Assembly: GCF_023078475.1 (NCBI RefSeq)
Contig: NZ_CP095741.1
Location: 1,674,001-1,738,000, forward strand
Length of the DNA: 64,000 nt
Origin: Luteibacter aegosomaticola
GTDB taxonomy: Bacteria; Pseudomonadota; Gammaproteobacteria; Xanthomonadales; Rhodanobacteraceae
Direction of reading: 5' to 3'
Part shown: positions 44,523-54,156 of the stretch, in pieces
Numbering within the stretch: the stretch's first letter is position 1
Layout of the letters: every line of letters starts with the position of its first letter
Notes under the pieces: model-generated
What the model was told of the DNA's origin: nothing
Database searches by the model: none
The model's input: only the letters and a program-made list of their open reading frames with translations
Made by a program: the position numbers and the translations under genes

Positions 44523-45583
44523 GCCGCAAGATTCTTTTCGTCGACCGCGATGGCTGCATCATCGAAGAGCCTGCGGATGAGCAGATCGACAGCTTCGAAA
44601 AGCTGGCGCTCGTGCCCGGCGTGGTCGCGGCATTGCAGCGTTTTGTCGGCGCGGGCTACGAGCTGGTGCTGGTCAGCAACCAGGATGGCCTGGGCACGCC
44701 CAGCTTCCCGCAGGAAACCTTCGACGGCCCGCACAACCTGCTGCTGCGCATTCTCTCGTCGCAGGGCATCCGCTTCCGCGAACAGCTGATCGACCGCAGC
44801 TTCCCCCACGAAAACCTCGATACGCGCAAGCCGAACACCGGCCTGGCCCGGCACTGGCTGGCGGACGATAGCTGGAGCCGTGCACAGTCGGCCATGGTGG
44901 GCGATCGCGATACCGACATCACCTTCGCCGCGAACATGGGCGTGCGCGGCTTCCGCGTGGGAAGCGCCGGGCAGAGCTGGGCCGAGGTAGCCCACGCCGT
45001 GCTCGATGCACCGCGCGTTGCGGACGTCACCCGCAAGACGAAGGAAACCGCCATCCGCGTCCAGGTGGATCTGGATCGCGTGGCCGAACCGGTGATCCAC
45101 ACCGGCCTGGGCTTCTTCGACCACATGCTGGAGCAGATCGGCAAACACGGCGGCTTTGCGCTGAGCCTGCGCTGCGATGGCGATACGCATATCGACGAGC
45201 ACCACACGATCGAGGACTGCGCGCTGGCGCTCGGTCAGGCCCTGCGCCAGGCCCTCGGCGACAAGCGTGGCATCGGCCGTTATGGCTTTGCGTTGCCCAT
45301 GGATGAAAGCGCCGCGCGTGCGGAGCTGGATCTTTCGGGTCGTCCGTACTTCGTGTTCGAAGGCAGCTTCCCGCGCGAACGCGTGGGCGATGTACCCACC
45401 GAACTGGTACCTCACTTCTTCCGCTCGTTGTGCGAAACGCTGGGTGCCAACCTGCACCTCACCGTCGTGGGCGATAACGCGCACCACATGGTGGAAGGCT
45501 GTTTCAAGGTCGTGGCGCGCACCCTGCGCCAGGCCATCCGCCGCGAGGGCGCGGAACTGCCCAGCACCAAGGGAAGTCTCTGA
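44519..45583 (+). CDS. hisB: Bifunctional histidinol-phosphatase / imidazoleglycerol-phosphate dehydratase
   Basis: 354 residues, fused form as in enterobacteria. N-terminal HAD phosphatase ([12 protein letters not shown], then [16 protein letters not shown]); C-terminal IGPD domain ([55 protein letters not shown]). The HAD motif reads DRDGC where many HisB have DRDGT. Overlaps hisC by ATGA and hisH by TGATG. Confidence 0.97.
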   Translation: MSRKILFVDRDGCIIEEPADEQIDSFEKLALVPGVVAALQRFVGAGYELVLVSNQDGLGTPSFPQETFDGPHNLLLRILSSQGIRFREQLIDRSFPHENLDTRKPNTGLARHWLADDSWSRAQSAMVGDRDTDITFAANMGVRGFRVGSAGQSWAEVAHAVLDAPRVADVTRKTKETAIRVQVDLDRVAEPVIHTGLGFFDHMLEQIGKHGGFALSLRCDGDTHIDEHHTIEDCALALGQALRQALGDKRGIGRYGFALPMDESAARAELDLSGRPYFVFEGSFPRERVGDVPTELVPHFFRSLCETLGANLHLTVVGDNAHHMVEGCFKVVARTLRQAIRREGAELPSTKGSL

Positions 45584-46173
45584 TGCGTGTCGTGCTTGTC
45601 GATGCCGGTGGTACGAACATCGGGTCGGTCCGTTACGCGTTACAGCGGCTGGGTACCGATGCCGAGCTGACGGCCGACGCGGGACGCATCCGTGCGGCCT
45701 CGCACGTGATCCTGCCCGGCGTGGGTGCGGCCGGCCCCGGCATGCGCCGCCTGCATGAGGCCGGGCTGGTCGATGTGCTGCGCGGGCTCAAACAGCCGGT
45801 GCTGGGCGTATGCCTTGGCATGCAGCTGCTGTGCGAGCACTCGGACGAAGCCGATACCCCGTGCCTTGGCGTGGTGCCTGCGCAGGTGCGCCACCTGCCG
45901 GCCGCCCCGGGTCTTCGCGTGCCGCACATGGGCTGGAACACGCTGCAATCGAAGGGCGACCACGCGCTCACCGACGGCCTGCGCGATGGCGATACCGCGT
46001 ACTTCGTGCACAGCTACGCCGTACCGGTGGGCGAGTACACGCTGGCGGCGAGCGAACACGGCACGCCGTTCTCGGCGATGGTCGCCTTCGGCAATTTCAT
46101 GGGCATGCAGTTCCACCCCGAGCGTTCCGCCGGCGTGGGCGCCCAGCTTCTTCGGAACTTTCTTTCGCTATGA
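45583..46173 (+). CDS. hisH: Imidazole glycerol phosphate synthase, glutaminase subunit
   Basis: 196 residues, class I glutamine amidotransferase. Nucleophile Cys in LGVCLGMQLLCEHS, oxyanion/Gly-rich HVILPGVGAAGPGM, and His/Glu in QFHPERSAGVG. Feeds ammonia to HisF. The A of its ATG is the last base of the hisB TGA. Confidence 0.97.
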   Translation: MRVVLVDAGGTNIGSVRYALQRLGTDAELTADAGRIRAASHVILPGVGAAGPGMRRLHEAGLVDVLRGLKQPVLGVCLGMQLLCEHSDEADTPCLGVVPAQVRHLPAAPGLRVPHMGWNTLQSKGDHALTDGLRDGDTAYFVHSYAVPVGEYTLAASEHGTPFSAMVAFGNFMGMQFHPERSAGVGAQLLRNFLSL

Positions 46174-46922
46174 CGCTACCGATTCCCGCCATCGACCTGC
46201 GCGAAGGCAAGGTCGTGCGCCTGTTCAAGGGCGATTACGAACAGCAGACCACGTTCGCGTTCGAGCCGGTGGAACTGGCCAAACGCTATGCCGCGGACGG
46301 TGCGAGCTGGCTGCACGTGGTGGATCTGGATGGCGCTCGCTCGGGCCGCTTCGAAAACCTGCCGACGCTGAGCGCCATTGCCGCTTCCGCGGGCCTCTCC
46401 GTGCAAGCGGGCGGCGGCGTGCGTGATGAAGACGGCGTGCGTCGCCTGCTGGATGCGGGCGTGGCGCGCGTCGTCGTGGGCAGCATTGCGATGCGCGAAC
46501 CGGAATCGGTCGCCGCGTGGATCGGCCGCTACGGCGCCGAACGCATCGTGCTGGCGCTGGATACGCGGTTCCGTGATGGCCAGTGGCGTCTGCCCAGTGC
46601 GGGCTGGACCGCCGATGAAGCGCGTACGCTGGACGACCTGTTGCCATTCTATGAGAGCGCCGGTGCGCGCCATCTGCTGTGTACGGATATCGATCGCGAC
46701 GGCACCATGACGGGGCCGAACACCGCGCTGTATCGCCACGTGGCGTCGGTGGCGCCGAAGCTGGACGTGCAGGCCTCGGGTGGCGTGCGCTCGCTCGCCG
46801 ACGTGGCGGGCCTGGCCTTGCAAGGCGTGGCGGGTGTGATCCTGGGGCGCGCGTTGCTGCAGGGCGAATTCACGGTGGCCGAGGCGCTGGCCGTGACGGC
46901 CAAGGCGGATGCGTCATGCTGA
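46170..46922 (+). CDS. hisA: Phosphoribosylformimino-5-aminoimidazole carboxamide ribotide isomerase
   Basis: 250 residues, TIM barrel. Start [21 protein letters not shown] overlaps the hisH stop (ATGA); longer upstream frames are out-of-gene extensions. [42 protein letters not shown] and [14 protein letters not shown] are diagnostic. Confidence 0.97.
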   Translation: MTLPIPAIDLREGKVVRLFKGDYEQQTTFAFEPVELAKRYAADGASWLHVVDLDGARSGRFENLPTLSAIAASAGLSVQAGGGVRDEDGVRRLLDAGVARVVVGSIAMREPESVAAWIGRYGAERIVLALDTRFRDGQWRLPSAGWTADEARTLDDLLPFYESAGARHLLCTDIDRDGTMTGPNTALYRHVASVAPKLDVQASGGVRSLADVAGLALQGVAGVILGRALLQGEFTVAEALAVTAKADASC

Positions 46923-47686
46923 GCCGCCGCATCATTCCCTGTCTGGACGTGCGCGATGGCCAGGTCGTAAAGGGCGTGCGTTTCCGCGACCACGTGGTGG
47001 TTGGCGAGATCGTCGAGCTGGCGCTCCGCTACCGCGATGAAGGCGCCGATGAGCTCGTGTTTTACGACATCACGGCAAGCCCGGAAGGGCGCCGCGTCGA
47101 CCGCGACTGGGTGGAGCGCGTAGCGCGCGAGATCGATATTCCGTTCTGCGTGGCGGGCGGGATCCGTTCGGTGGAAGATGCGCGCGAGGTGTTGCACGCG
47201 GGCGCGGACAAGATCTCGATCAACTCGCCCGCGCTGGAGCGGCCGGCACTCGTCGGCGAGATCGCCGAGGCTTTCGGCGTGCAGTGCGTGGTGGTAGGTA
47301 TCGATAGCCTGCGTGATGAGGATGGTGAGTGGCGTGTGCGCCAGTACACCGGCGATCCCTCGCGCACGCAGGCCTTGCGCAAGCTTACGCTCGACTGGAT
47401 CCGCGAAGTGCAGGACCTGGGTGCGGGTGAGATCGTGTTGAATTGCATGGGTACCGACGGCGTGCGCCGGGGCTACGATATCGAACAGCTTCTCGCCGCG
47501 CGCGCGCTTTCCCGTGTGCCGCTGGTGGCCTCCGGTGGCGCGGGTACACCGGCGCACTTCACCGAGGTGTTCCGCGAAGCAGACGTCGATGCCGCGCTCG
47601 CTGCCAGTGTTTTCCATTCCGGCGATATCGCCATTCCGGCTCTGAAGCGCGAACTGCGCACGCAGGGTATCGAGGTACGTGTATGA
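46916..47686 (+). CDS. hisF: Imidazole glycerol phosphate synthase, cyclase subunit
   Basis: 256 residues, TIM barrel partner of His[24 protein letters not shown] with catalytic Asp11, [44 protein letters not shown] and [20 protein letters not shown] with the second catalytic Asp. Overlaps hisA by seven bases. Confidence 0.98.
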   Translation: MLSRRIIPCLDVRDGQVVKGVRFRDHVVVGEIVELALRYRDEGADELVFYDITASPEGRRVDRDWVERVAREIDIPFCVAGGIRSVEDAREVLHAGADKISINSPALERPALVGEIAEAFGVQCVVVGIDSLRDEDGEWRVRQYTGDPSRTQALRKLTLDWIREVQDLGAGEIVLNCMGTDGVRRGYDIEQLLAARALSRVPLVASGGAGTPAHFTEVFREADVDAALAASVFHSGDIAIPALKRELRTQGIEVRV

Positions 47687-48276
47687 CCCCCGATTTCGCC
47701 AAGGGCGATGGCCTGGTGCCTGCGATCATCCAGCACGCCCGCACGGGCGAGGTGTTGATGCTCGGTTACATGGATGAGGCGGCGCTGGCGAAGACCCGCG
47801 AGAGTGGCCTCGTCACGTTCTTCAGCCGCAGCAAGCAGCGCCTTTGGACGAAGGGCGAAACGTCCGGCGATACGCTGGCGCTGGTCGATCTGAAAATCGA
47901 CTGCGATAACGACACCTTGCTGGTCCGCGCGTTGCCTGCGGGGCCGACGTGCCACACCGGTACGACAAGCTGCTTCGGAAACGAGGTGGTGCCTTCGCTG
48001 GGTTTCCTGGCGGAGCTCGATGCGCTGGTGGCATCGCGGCACGCCGAGCGACCGGAAGGCAGCTATACGACGACGCTGTTTGAAGGTGGCATTCGCCGTA
48101 TCGCGCAGAAGGTAGGCGAGGAGGGCGTGGAAACCGCGCTGGCCGCGGTAGCGCAGGATGACGATGCGCTCATCGGCGAGGCCGCCGACCTGGTGTTCCA
48201 CCTGATGGTGGCACTGCGAGCGCGCGGCATCGGCTTTGAAGCTGTGGCAACCAAGCTAGCCTCACGCCACAGGTAG
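47683..48276 (+). CDS. hisI: Bifunctional phosphoribosyl-AMP cyclohydrolase / phosphoribosyl-ATP pyrophosphatase
   Basis: 197 residues, HisIE fusion. N-terminal cyclohydrolase ([61 protein letters not shown] metal site) and C-terminal pyrophosphohydrolase ([46 protein letters not shown]). Overlaps hisF by ATGA. Its TAG stop lies in the first bases of the palindromic repeat that follows. Confidence 0.97.
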   Translation: MTPDFAKGDGLVPAIIQHARTGEVLMLGYMDEAALAKTRESGLVTFFSRSKQRLWTKGETSGDTLALVDLKIDCDNDTLLVRALPAGPTCHTGTTSCFGNEVVPSLGFLAELDALVASRHAERPEGSYTTTLFEGGIRRIAQKVGEEGVETALAAVAQDDDALIGEAADLVFHLMVALRARGIGFEAVATKLASRHR

Positions 48277-48366
48277 GAGCCCACCCTGTGGGCGACGCCG
48301 TTCGCGAGAACGCCGCAGGACCTGAGCCCTGAGGCGAAAGATGTCGCCCACAGGGTGGGCTCCTAC
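48273..48366. repeat. Long palindromic repeat, copy 1
   Basis: Ends GTAGGAGCCCACCCTGTGGG and its inverse, with GCGACGCCGTTCGC inside one arm and GCGAAAGATGTCGC inside the other, and a variable centre. Could form a cruciform or hairpin and might terminate transcription after hisI. Confidence 0.9.
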
Positions 48367-48375
48367 GCGCGTAAC

Positions 48376-48711
48376 TCACACGATCGCGAGGACGTCTTCC
48401 GGCGGCCGGCCAACGGCGGCTTTCTTGCCGTTGATGAACACCGGACGCTCAAGCAGCTTCGGGTGTTCGACCATATAGGCGATGAGCTCGGCGCGGCTGC
48501 CGTTGGCAGGCACGCCGGCGAAGTCATCCTCGCCCTTGCGCATCAATTCGCGCGGTTCGCGGCCAAGTAGCTTCAGCACGCGATCCAGTTCCGCCGCCGA
48601 GGGCGGCGTCTTCAGGTATTCCACGATGGTGGGCTCGACGCCGTGCTGCTGGAGCAGCGCCAGCGTCTCCCGCGATTTAGAGCATCGCGGGTTATGCCAA
48701 AGCACTGACAT
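48376..48711 (-). CDS. arsC: ArsC-family reductase
   Basis: 111 residues of the thioredoxin-fold ArsC/Spx family. Cys10 in HNPRCSKSRETLALL, KTPPSAAELDRVLKLLG, MVEHPKLLERPVFINGKKAAVGRPPEDVL. Likely glutaredoxin-dependent arsenate reductase, though the subfamily (YffB-like or true ArsC) is uncertain. Two bases after the rluB stop. Confidence 0.9.
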   Translation of the reverse strand: MSVLWHNPRCSKSRETLALLQQHGVEPTIVEYLKTPPSAAELDRVLKLLGREPRELMRKGEDDFAGVPANGSRAELIAYMVEHPKLLERPVFINGKKAAVGRPPEDVLAIV

Positions 48712-48713
48712 GC

Positions 48714-50306
48714 TTAGAAGTTGCCGCCGCGGTTACCACCGCCGCCATTGCCGCCACGGTTGCCGCCGCGCGGGCCGCGGTTACCGCCGCCCTGGCCGCC
48801 CTGGCCACCACGGTTGCCGCCGCCAGCACCACCGGCGCCACGCGGGCCACGGTTGCCGCCAGCGCCGCCACCGGAGGCACGGTTGCCACCCGAGCGGCTC
48901 GGGCCGCCCTGGCCGCCACCACCGCCGCCGTAGGAGCGATTACCGCCGCCCTGGCCGCCCTGGCCACCGCCGCCGTACGAACGATTGCCACCGCCGCCCT
49001 GGCTACGGTTACCGCCACCCTGGCCGCCACCGCCGCCATAGGAGCGATTGCCGCCACCCTGGCCGCCCTGGCCACCACGCGGGCCACGGCTACCGCCGCG
49101 GTTGCCGGCGCCGTCGCCTGCGACGTTGCCGTTCGCGTTGCCGCCACCGGTGCGGCTATCGCCGGCGAACCAGGTGCGCATGGCCGGCAGTTCCTGGCCC
49201 GGCGCGACGCGGCGCGAGGAGGGCTTGCGCGGCTTGGAGGCGCGGTCCGGGCGAGCGACGTTGCCGTTCACTTCGCGGCCACCGCCGCCACCCTGGCCCG
49301 GACGACCACCACGGCCGCCGCGACCGCCACGGCCCGGGGTATCGTCGCGGAGGCGATCGAATGCGGTGAGTTCGCGGGCTTCATCATGGCGTGCCGAGCT
49401 CCAGGCACCCGTGCTGCCCTTGTCGGGACGGTATTCGGTGACATGGCGCGGGGCGCGGCGCTGGTGCACCACGGCGCTGAGGGTGAGCACCGGATCCGGC
49501 GCACCCAGGCCAGCGCGTTCGCGCAGGGACTTGATCGCGGTTTCGTCGAGCGATTCGCAATCACCGCGGCGCAGGGCGCGCGGCAGTTCCACGGTGCCGT
49601 AGCGGATGCGCTTCAGGCGGCTCACCAGGAAACCCTGGGAATCCCACAGGCGGCGCACTTCGCGGTTACGGCCCTCGCGGATCGTGACGCGGAACCAGCT
49701 GTGGCTGCCGCCACGGCTGATGGTGGCGATTTCGTCGAAGCGGGCGGGGCCGTCTTCCAGCTCCACGCCGGCCTTGAGGCGCTCGATGATTTCATCGGGC
49801 ACTTCGCCGTGCACGCGGCAGAGGTATTCACGCTCGAGGCCGCTCTTCGGGTGCATCAGCGCGTTGGCGAGTTCGCCATCGGTGGTGAGCAGGAGCAGGC
49901 CGGTGGTGTTGATATCGAGGCGGCCCACGGCGACCCAGCGCGCACCCTTCAGGCGCGGCAGCTGTTCGAACACGGTGGGGCGGCCTTCGGTGTCTTCGCG
50001 GGTGGTCACCACGCCTTCCGGCTTGTGGTAGACCAGCACTTCGGCATCGCTGCGGCTATCGGTGGCAACGACGAACTGCTTGCCGTCGATGGTGACGCGG
50101 TCGCCGGCGTGGACGCTGGCGCCAATGCTGGCGACGGTGCCGTTGACCTCGACCTCGCCAGCCTGGATGCGCTGTTCGAGCATCCGGCGCGAGCCGAGAC
50201 CGGCGTTGGCCAGCACTTTGTGCAGGCGTTCTTCGAGCTGTGCGGCTTCGCCGGTGGGGGCGTCGCTGCGCTTCAGGCTAAGTACGGAACGTTGTGGCGC
50301 ATTCAT
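48714..50306 (-). CDS. rluB: 23S rRNA pseudouridine synthase RluB-like, with long Gly/Arg/Asn tail
   Basis: 530 residues. S4 domain (LHKVLANAGLGSRRMLEQRIQAGEVEVNG), catalytic domain with VGRLDINTTGLLLLTTDGEL (Asp131) and GRNREVRRLWDSQGFLVSRLKRIRYG. The last ~200 residues are a low-complexity tail of GGGG, RGG, NRSYGGGG and GGNRG repeats, probably disordered RNA-binding sequence as in Xanthomonadales RluB. Predicted to modify helix 89 of 23S rRNA. The start overlaps the scpB stop. Confidence 0.95.
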   Translation of the reverse strand: MNAPQRSVLSLKRSDAPTGEAAQLEERLHKVLANAGLGSRRMLEQRIQAGEVEVNGTVASIGASVHAGDRVTIDGKQFVVATDSRSDAEVLVYHKPEGVVTTREDTEGRPTVFEQLPRLKGARWVAVGRLDINTTGLLLLTTDGELANALMHPKSGLEREYLCRVHGEVPDEIIERLKAGVELEDGPARFDEIATISRGGSHSWFRVTIREGRNREVRRLWDSQGFLVSRLKRIRYGTVELPRALRRGDCESLDETAIKSLRERAGLGAPDPVLTLSAVVHQRRAPRHVTEYRPDKGSTGAWSSARHDEARELTAFDRLRDDTPGRGGRGGRGGRPGQGGGGGREVNGNVARPDRASKPRKPSSRRVAPGQELPAMRTWFAGDSRTGGGNANGNVAGDGAGNRGGSRGPRGGQGGQGGGNRSYGGGGGQGGGNRSQGGGGNRSYGGGGQGGQGGGNRSYGGGGGGQGGPSRSGGNRASGGGAGGNRGPRGAGGAGGGNRGGQGGQGGGNRGPRGGNRGGNGGGGNRGGNF

Positions 50307-51064
50307 GCGCGTGACTCCTCGGGGTTTTGCCCGGCGCCTTCGTCTTCATCGGCGGCGCCGTCGGGGTTCTCTGCCTCATCGGCAGTGTGGGAAGCCGCGG
50401 CGATGTCGTCATCGCCGGCGGGCGGTTCGTTGGCGGCCTCGTCACCTTCATCGCCTTCCACGCCCAGGTCGGGCAGGGCGGCTCGGGCCGGGACGCCATC
50501 CGCATCGCCTTCAAGGCGTAGCTGCGGGTTGAGCTCTTCAAGGTCGCGGATCTCCGACAACGGCGGGAGGCTGTCCAGCGACTTGAGGTTGAAGTAATCC
50601 AGGAACATGCGGGTGGTGCCGAACAGGGCCGGGCGGCCCGGGACGTCACGGTGGCCCACCACGCGGATCCATTCGCGTTCCTCGAGCGTCTTGATGATGT
50701 TCGAAGAGACCACCACGCCACGGATCTGTTCAATCTCCGGGCGGGTGATGGGCTGGCGGTACGCGATAAGCGCCAGCGTTTCCAGCAGGGCTCGCGAGTA
50801 ACGGCTGGGCTTTTCCGCCCACATCCGCGAGACCCATCCATGCACTTCGCGGCGCACCTGGTAGCGCCAGCCGGAGGCGACTTCCAGCAGTTCGACGCCG
50901 CGTCCTTCGCAGTCGGCGGCGAGCAGTTCAAGCGCTGCCCTGAGCTGGTCCGCGCCGACGTCCTCTTCCTCGCCGAAGATCGCATTGAGCTGCGCGATCG
51001 TCATCGGCTGGGTCGACGCCAGCAGCGCCGCTTCCACGATGGGTTTGAGCTGTTCGGGTTGCAT
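50303..51064 (-). CDS. scpB: Segregation and condensation protein B
   Basis: 253 residues. Winged-helix kleisin partner: IVEAALLASTQPMTIAQLNAIF, SRALLETLALIAYRQPITRPEIEQIRGV, HRDVPGRPALFGTT and FLDYFNLKSLDSLPPL. A 70-residue acidic tail is added. Works with ScpA and SMC in chromosome segregation. The stop overlaps the rluB start. Confidence 0.96.
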   Translation of the reverse strand: MQPEQLKPIVEAALLASTQPMTIAQLNAIFGEEEDVGADQLRAALELLAADCEGRGVELLEVASGWRYQVRREVHGWVSRMWAEKPSRYSRALLETLALIAYRQPITRPEIEQIRGVVVSSNIIKTLEEREWIRVVGHRDVPGRPALFGTTRMFLDYFNLKSLDSLPPLSEIRDLEELNPQLRLEGDADGVPARAALPDLGVEGDEGDEAANEPPAGDDDIAAASHTADEAENPDGAADEDEGAGQNPEESRA

Positions 51065-51161
51065 AGGCCTTGGAGTGTGCCGTGCCCTCGGGCGCGGTTC
51101 GGTTCGTGCGCGGGAGCCGCCGCACCTGCGACGCCCCCCTGTTCGTGGCCCGGCTGGGCCT

Positions 51162-52043
51162 TCAGGCGAGCGCTTCTTCGGGCTCGGCCTCCGTCTGTAC
51201 CTTCGTCTTCAGGTAGATCGGGCCCAGGGCTTGTTCCTGGACGATCTCGACGAGCATTTCCTTCGCAAGCTCCAGCATGGCCAGGAAGGTGACCACGACG
51301 CCGAGCCGGCCTTCGCTGATATCGAACAACGTTTCAAAGCGGTGGAACCCACCCGTGCCCAGCGAGTTGAGCAGATCGCCCATGCGCTGGCGGACGCTGA
51401 GCGGTTCGCGCTGGATCGCGTGGTGCGTGAACAGATCGGCACGCTTGAGCACATCCTTGAGCGCGAGCAGCATCTCCTTCAGGTCGAGCGGGGGCGGGAC
51501 CCGTACCACGTTGTGCTCGCCGACGAAGGCGTGCACCACGGTGGTATCGCGTTCCAGGCGCGGCAGTTCTTCAATATCCTGCGCGGCCTTCTTGAAGCGT
51601 TCGTACTCCTGCAAGCGGCGTACCAGTTCCGCTCGCGGATCGTCCTCGAGGCCTTCCTCGGCCGGCGGGCGGGGCAGCAGCAGCCTGGACTTGATCTCCG
51701 CCAGGATGGCGGCCATCAGCAGGTACTCCGCGGCCAGCTCCAGCCGCATCACCTCGCGCATCATCTCGATGTAATCCATGTACTGCCGGGTGATCTCGGC
51801 GACAGGGATGTCGAGGATGTCCAGGTTTTGCCTGCGGATCAGGTAAAGCAAAAGATCCAGCGGGCCTTCGAACGATTCCAGGATGACTTCCAGCGCGTCC
51901 GGCGGGATGTACAGATCCTGTGGCATTTGCAGCACGGGCTGCCCGCGTACGAGCGCGAGGGGCATTTCCTGCTGCTGGGGAACACCGGCAAAGGCATTCC
52001 GCGTTTGTTCGACCACCTGGACTTCGGTTGTCTCGTTAGTCAT
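51162..52043 (-). CDS. scpA: Segregation and condensation protein A
   Basis: About 293 residues from MTNETTEV (a GTG two codons upstream is also possible). LILESFEGPLDLLLYLIRRQNLDILDIPVAEITRQYMDYI and LELAAEYLLMAAILAEIKSRLLLP are diagnostic of the kleisin ScpA. Followed after 97 bases by scpB; both serve the SMC complex. Confidence 0.96.
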   Translation of the reverse strand: MTNETTEVQVVEQTRNAFAGVPQQQEMPLALVRGQPVLQMPQDLYIPPDALEVILESFEGPLDLLLYLIRRQNLDILDIPVAEITRQYMDYIEMMREVMRLELAAEYLLMAAILAEIKSRLLLPRPPAEEGLEDDPRAELVRRLQEYERFKKAAQDIEELPRLERDTTVVHAFVGEHNVVRVPPPLDLKEMLLALKDVLKRADLFTHHAIQREPLSVRQRMGDLLNSLGTGGFHRFETLFDISEGRLGVVVTFLAMLELAKEMLVEIVQEQALGPIYLKTKVQTEAEPEEALA

Positions 52044-52365
52044 CGGCACACGTCAGAAGGGCCGCCTTCAAGCGACCGGGAACGCAAGCAACAAATCGAT
52101 GCCGTCCGGCGGCTATACCGCCACCTCGCCGGGCATGCCGCGCATCGTCGCCGACGAGCGGAAGGCATGGCCGCTGGACACCCCAGGAGGGTCACCGTCT
52201 GTGAGATATCGCCGGGAACATAGACTACCGCCGACCAGAACTGCAGGCCGGTAGGGCAGTACGCCCGAATAAGTTCACCCGATTGACAGACAGGGTATAG
52301 CGTGTGCCTTCGCAAGTCCAGCGGGCGGCCATGTGTCGGCCGGGCCATTACGGCAAAATACAGCC
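52044..52365. other. 322-base divergent region between scpA and dinB
   Basis: No gene. TTGACA at 52283-52288 could be a -35 box for dinB, but no matching -10 was found at 16-18 bases. Should hold promoters for both directions. Confidence 0.5.
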
Positions 52366-53553
52366 ATGCCCGCCGATCCCCGCGCCATCATCCATGTCGA
52401 CATGGACGCTTTCTACGCGTCCGTGGAGGAGTTGGACGACCCCAGTCTGGTCGGCAAGCCCGTCATCGTGGGCGGTCTGGGGCGCCGTGGCGTGGTTTCC
52501 ACGGCCAATTACGTGGCCCGCACCTTCGGCGTGCGCTCGGCCATGGCCACCTCGGAGGCCCGCCGGCGCTGCCCCCAGGCGGTTTATATCCACCCCCGGC
52601 ACGACCGGTATGCGGCCATCTCGGCCGTGGTGTTCGATGTATTTGCCGAAGTGACGCCTATGATCGAGGGGCTTTCGCTGGACGAAGCCTTCCTGGACGT
52701 CACGGCGAGCCTGCGGCTTTTCTCATCGATCGAGGTGATCGGTCGCAAGGTGAAAGAGACGATCCGCGAGCGGACCGGCCTGAACGCCTCGGTAGGCATG
52801 GCCCATAACAAGCTACTGGCCAAGCTGGGCAGCGAGCTTTCCAAGCCGAATGGCTTTCTCCACATTCAGCAGGACGAGGTCCGTGGCTACCTGGATCCCC
52901 TGCCCATCGGAAGGATGTGGACGGTGGGGAAGGTGGCTGAGGAGGCCTTGCACAAGGTCGGCATCCGGACCATCGGCGATCTGCTGCGCGCGGACGCATG
53001 GCGGCTGAACAAGGCCGTGGGCGAACGCCATGCGGCCATGCTGCGCCTGCTGTGCCAGGGCGAGGACCATCGCCCCGTGGTGACGGATGCCCCGGAGGTC
53101 TCGATCGGTGCCGAATGGACCTTCGATGTCGACCTGGACGACCTGGCCATCGCCGAGGCGTGGCTACTGCGCCAGTGCGAACGGGTAGGGGCGCGGGCGC
53201 GCGGGCGGGAGGTCAAGGCGCGCACGGTGTCGGTGAAGCTTCGCGAGCCACCCTTCGTGACCCATAGCCGCCAGGCACAGCTGCCGGTGCCGGGTAACGC
53301 CACGCCGGATATCTACGCCGTGGCACGACGCTTGCTTCACGTCTGGTGGCACCAGCATCCGCGGCCCCGGCTGCGCCTGCTTGGTGTGACGCTTTCTGGC
53401 TTCGATGCACGGCATGGCGACGAACAACAGGACATGTTCAGCGCACCGGCAGAGGAAAAACGAACCGATGGCGTACAAGATCTCATCAACGAGCGTTTTG
53501 GCAACGGAGCGCTGGTGAGGGCAGGCGTGTTGAAGACGCGTGGCCGGGAGTGA
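52366..53553 (+). CDS. dinB: DNA polymerase IV
   Basis: 395 residues from MPADPRAIIHVDMDAFYASVE; an upstream ATG in frame adds 11 residues without homology. Y-family translesion polymerase: active-site Asp in DMDAF, SLDEAFLDVT, NKLLAKLGSELSKPNGF, and little-finger domain. A C-terminal DMFSAPA motif (a beta-clamp-type QxMF-like site, QQDMFS) lies near residue 363. Followed by a PilZ gene. Confidence 0.96.
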   Translation: MPADPRAIIHVDMDAFYASVEELDDPSLVGKPVIVGGLGRRGVVSTANYVARTFGVRSAMATSEARRRCPQAVYIHPRHDRYAAISAVVFDVFAEVTPMIEGLSLDEAFLDVTASLRLFSSIEVIGRKVKETIRERTGLNASVGMAHNKLLAKLGSELSKPNGFLHIQQDEVRGYLDPLPIGRMWTVGKVAEEALHKVGIRTIGDLLRADAWRLNKAVGERHAAMLRLLCQGEDHRPVVTDAPEVSIGAEWTFDVDLDDLAIAEAWLLRQCERVGARARGREVKARTVSVKLREPPFVTHSRQAQLPVPGNATPDIYAVARRLLHVWWHQHPRPRLRLLGVTLSGFDARHGDEQQDMFSAPAEEKRTDGVQDLINERFGNGALVRAGVLKTRGRE

Positions 53554-53664
53554 CCCTACTGCGCTAATGTGTCCGTTTGTGACACGGAAGGTAAGTTTCG
53601 TGGGGCCTCGGTCATGCCGACCGTAATTTTTGGCCGCCGGCAGGCGGGATGGGTGGAACAGCTG

Positions 53665-54018
53665 ATGGCTGACAAGGAAGACCCGAACGTGCGCTATCGC
53701 CACGCAAGGATGAAGGTACAGACCGCGGTGCTCCTGAGCCGTGGCGGGGAAGCGCACCCGACAGAATTGATCGACATTTCAGCGACCGGCGCCTTGCTGC
53801 GTCGTCCCTCGGGCTGGCGCGGTGAAGCCGGCCAGACCTGGATCCTCGACATGGTGTTTGGCCACGACCTCCACATCAACATGGAGGCGAAGGTGGTGCG
53901 CGCCGGCGCGCGCCAGATCGGCATGGAGTACTCGCTGATCCCCGAGGACAAGCAGGCCCCGTTGTGGGAACTGCTGGGCGGCTACGCCGATACCCTGGAA
54001 GCCTGGACCGACGACTAA
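53665..54018 (+). CDS. PilZ-domain protein
   Basis: 117 residues from MADKEDPNVRYRHARM, with GGAACAGCTG in front; an upstream in-frame ATG at 53614 is less likely. The c-di-GMP binding motifs RYRHAR (RxxxR) and DISATGA (D/NxSxxG) are both present. Probable c-di-GMP receptor; the target is unknown. Confidence 0.85.
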   Translation: MADKEDPNVRYRHARMKVQTAVLLSRGGEAHPTELIDISATGALLRRPSGWRGEAGQTWILDMVFGHDLHINMEAKVVRAGARQIGMEYSLIPEDKQAPLWELLGGYADTLEAWTDD

Positions 54019-54026
54019 CCCCGCCG

Positions 54027-54121
54027 GTAGGAGCCCACCCTGTGGGCGACATCTGTCGCCTCACCATGGCAGGCCCTGTAGCGTTATCGCGAACGGCGTC
54101 GCCCACAGGGTGGGCTCCTAC
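54027..54121. repeat. Long palindromic repeat, copy 2
   Basis: Ends as copy 1 (GTAGGAGCCCACCCTGTGGG and inverse), inner arms GCGACATCTGTCGC and GCGAACGGCGTCGC. Lies just before the convergent terminator. Confidence 0.9.
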
Positions 54122-54125
54122 AGAC

Positions 54126-54156
54126 AAAAAAGCCGCCCATGGGGCGGCTTTTTTTT
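54126..54156. terminator. Bidirectional terminator between PilZ gene and fadD
   Basis: AAAAAAGCCGCCC, short loop, GGGCGGC and then a long T-run. Serves both convergent genes. Confidence 0.92.

Noticed and set aside
49048..49602. Pro-rich plus-strand frame opposite the rluB tail
   Set aside because: It is the complement of the Gly-rich repeats and needs no coding explanation.
52283..52288. TTGACA before dinB as a promoter
   Set aside because: No matching -10 at normal spacing; kept only as a remark for the gap.
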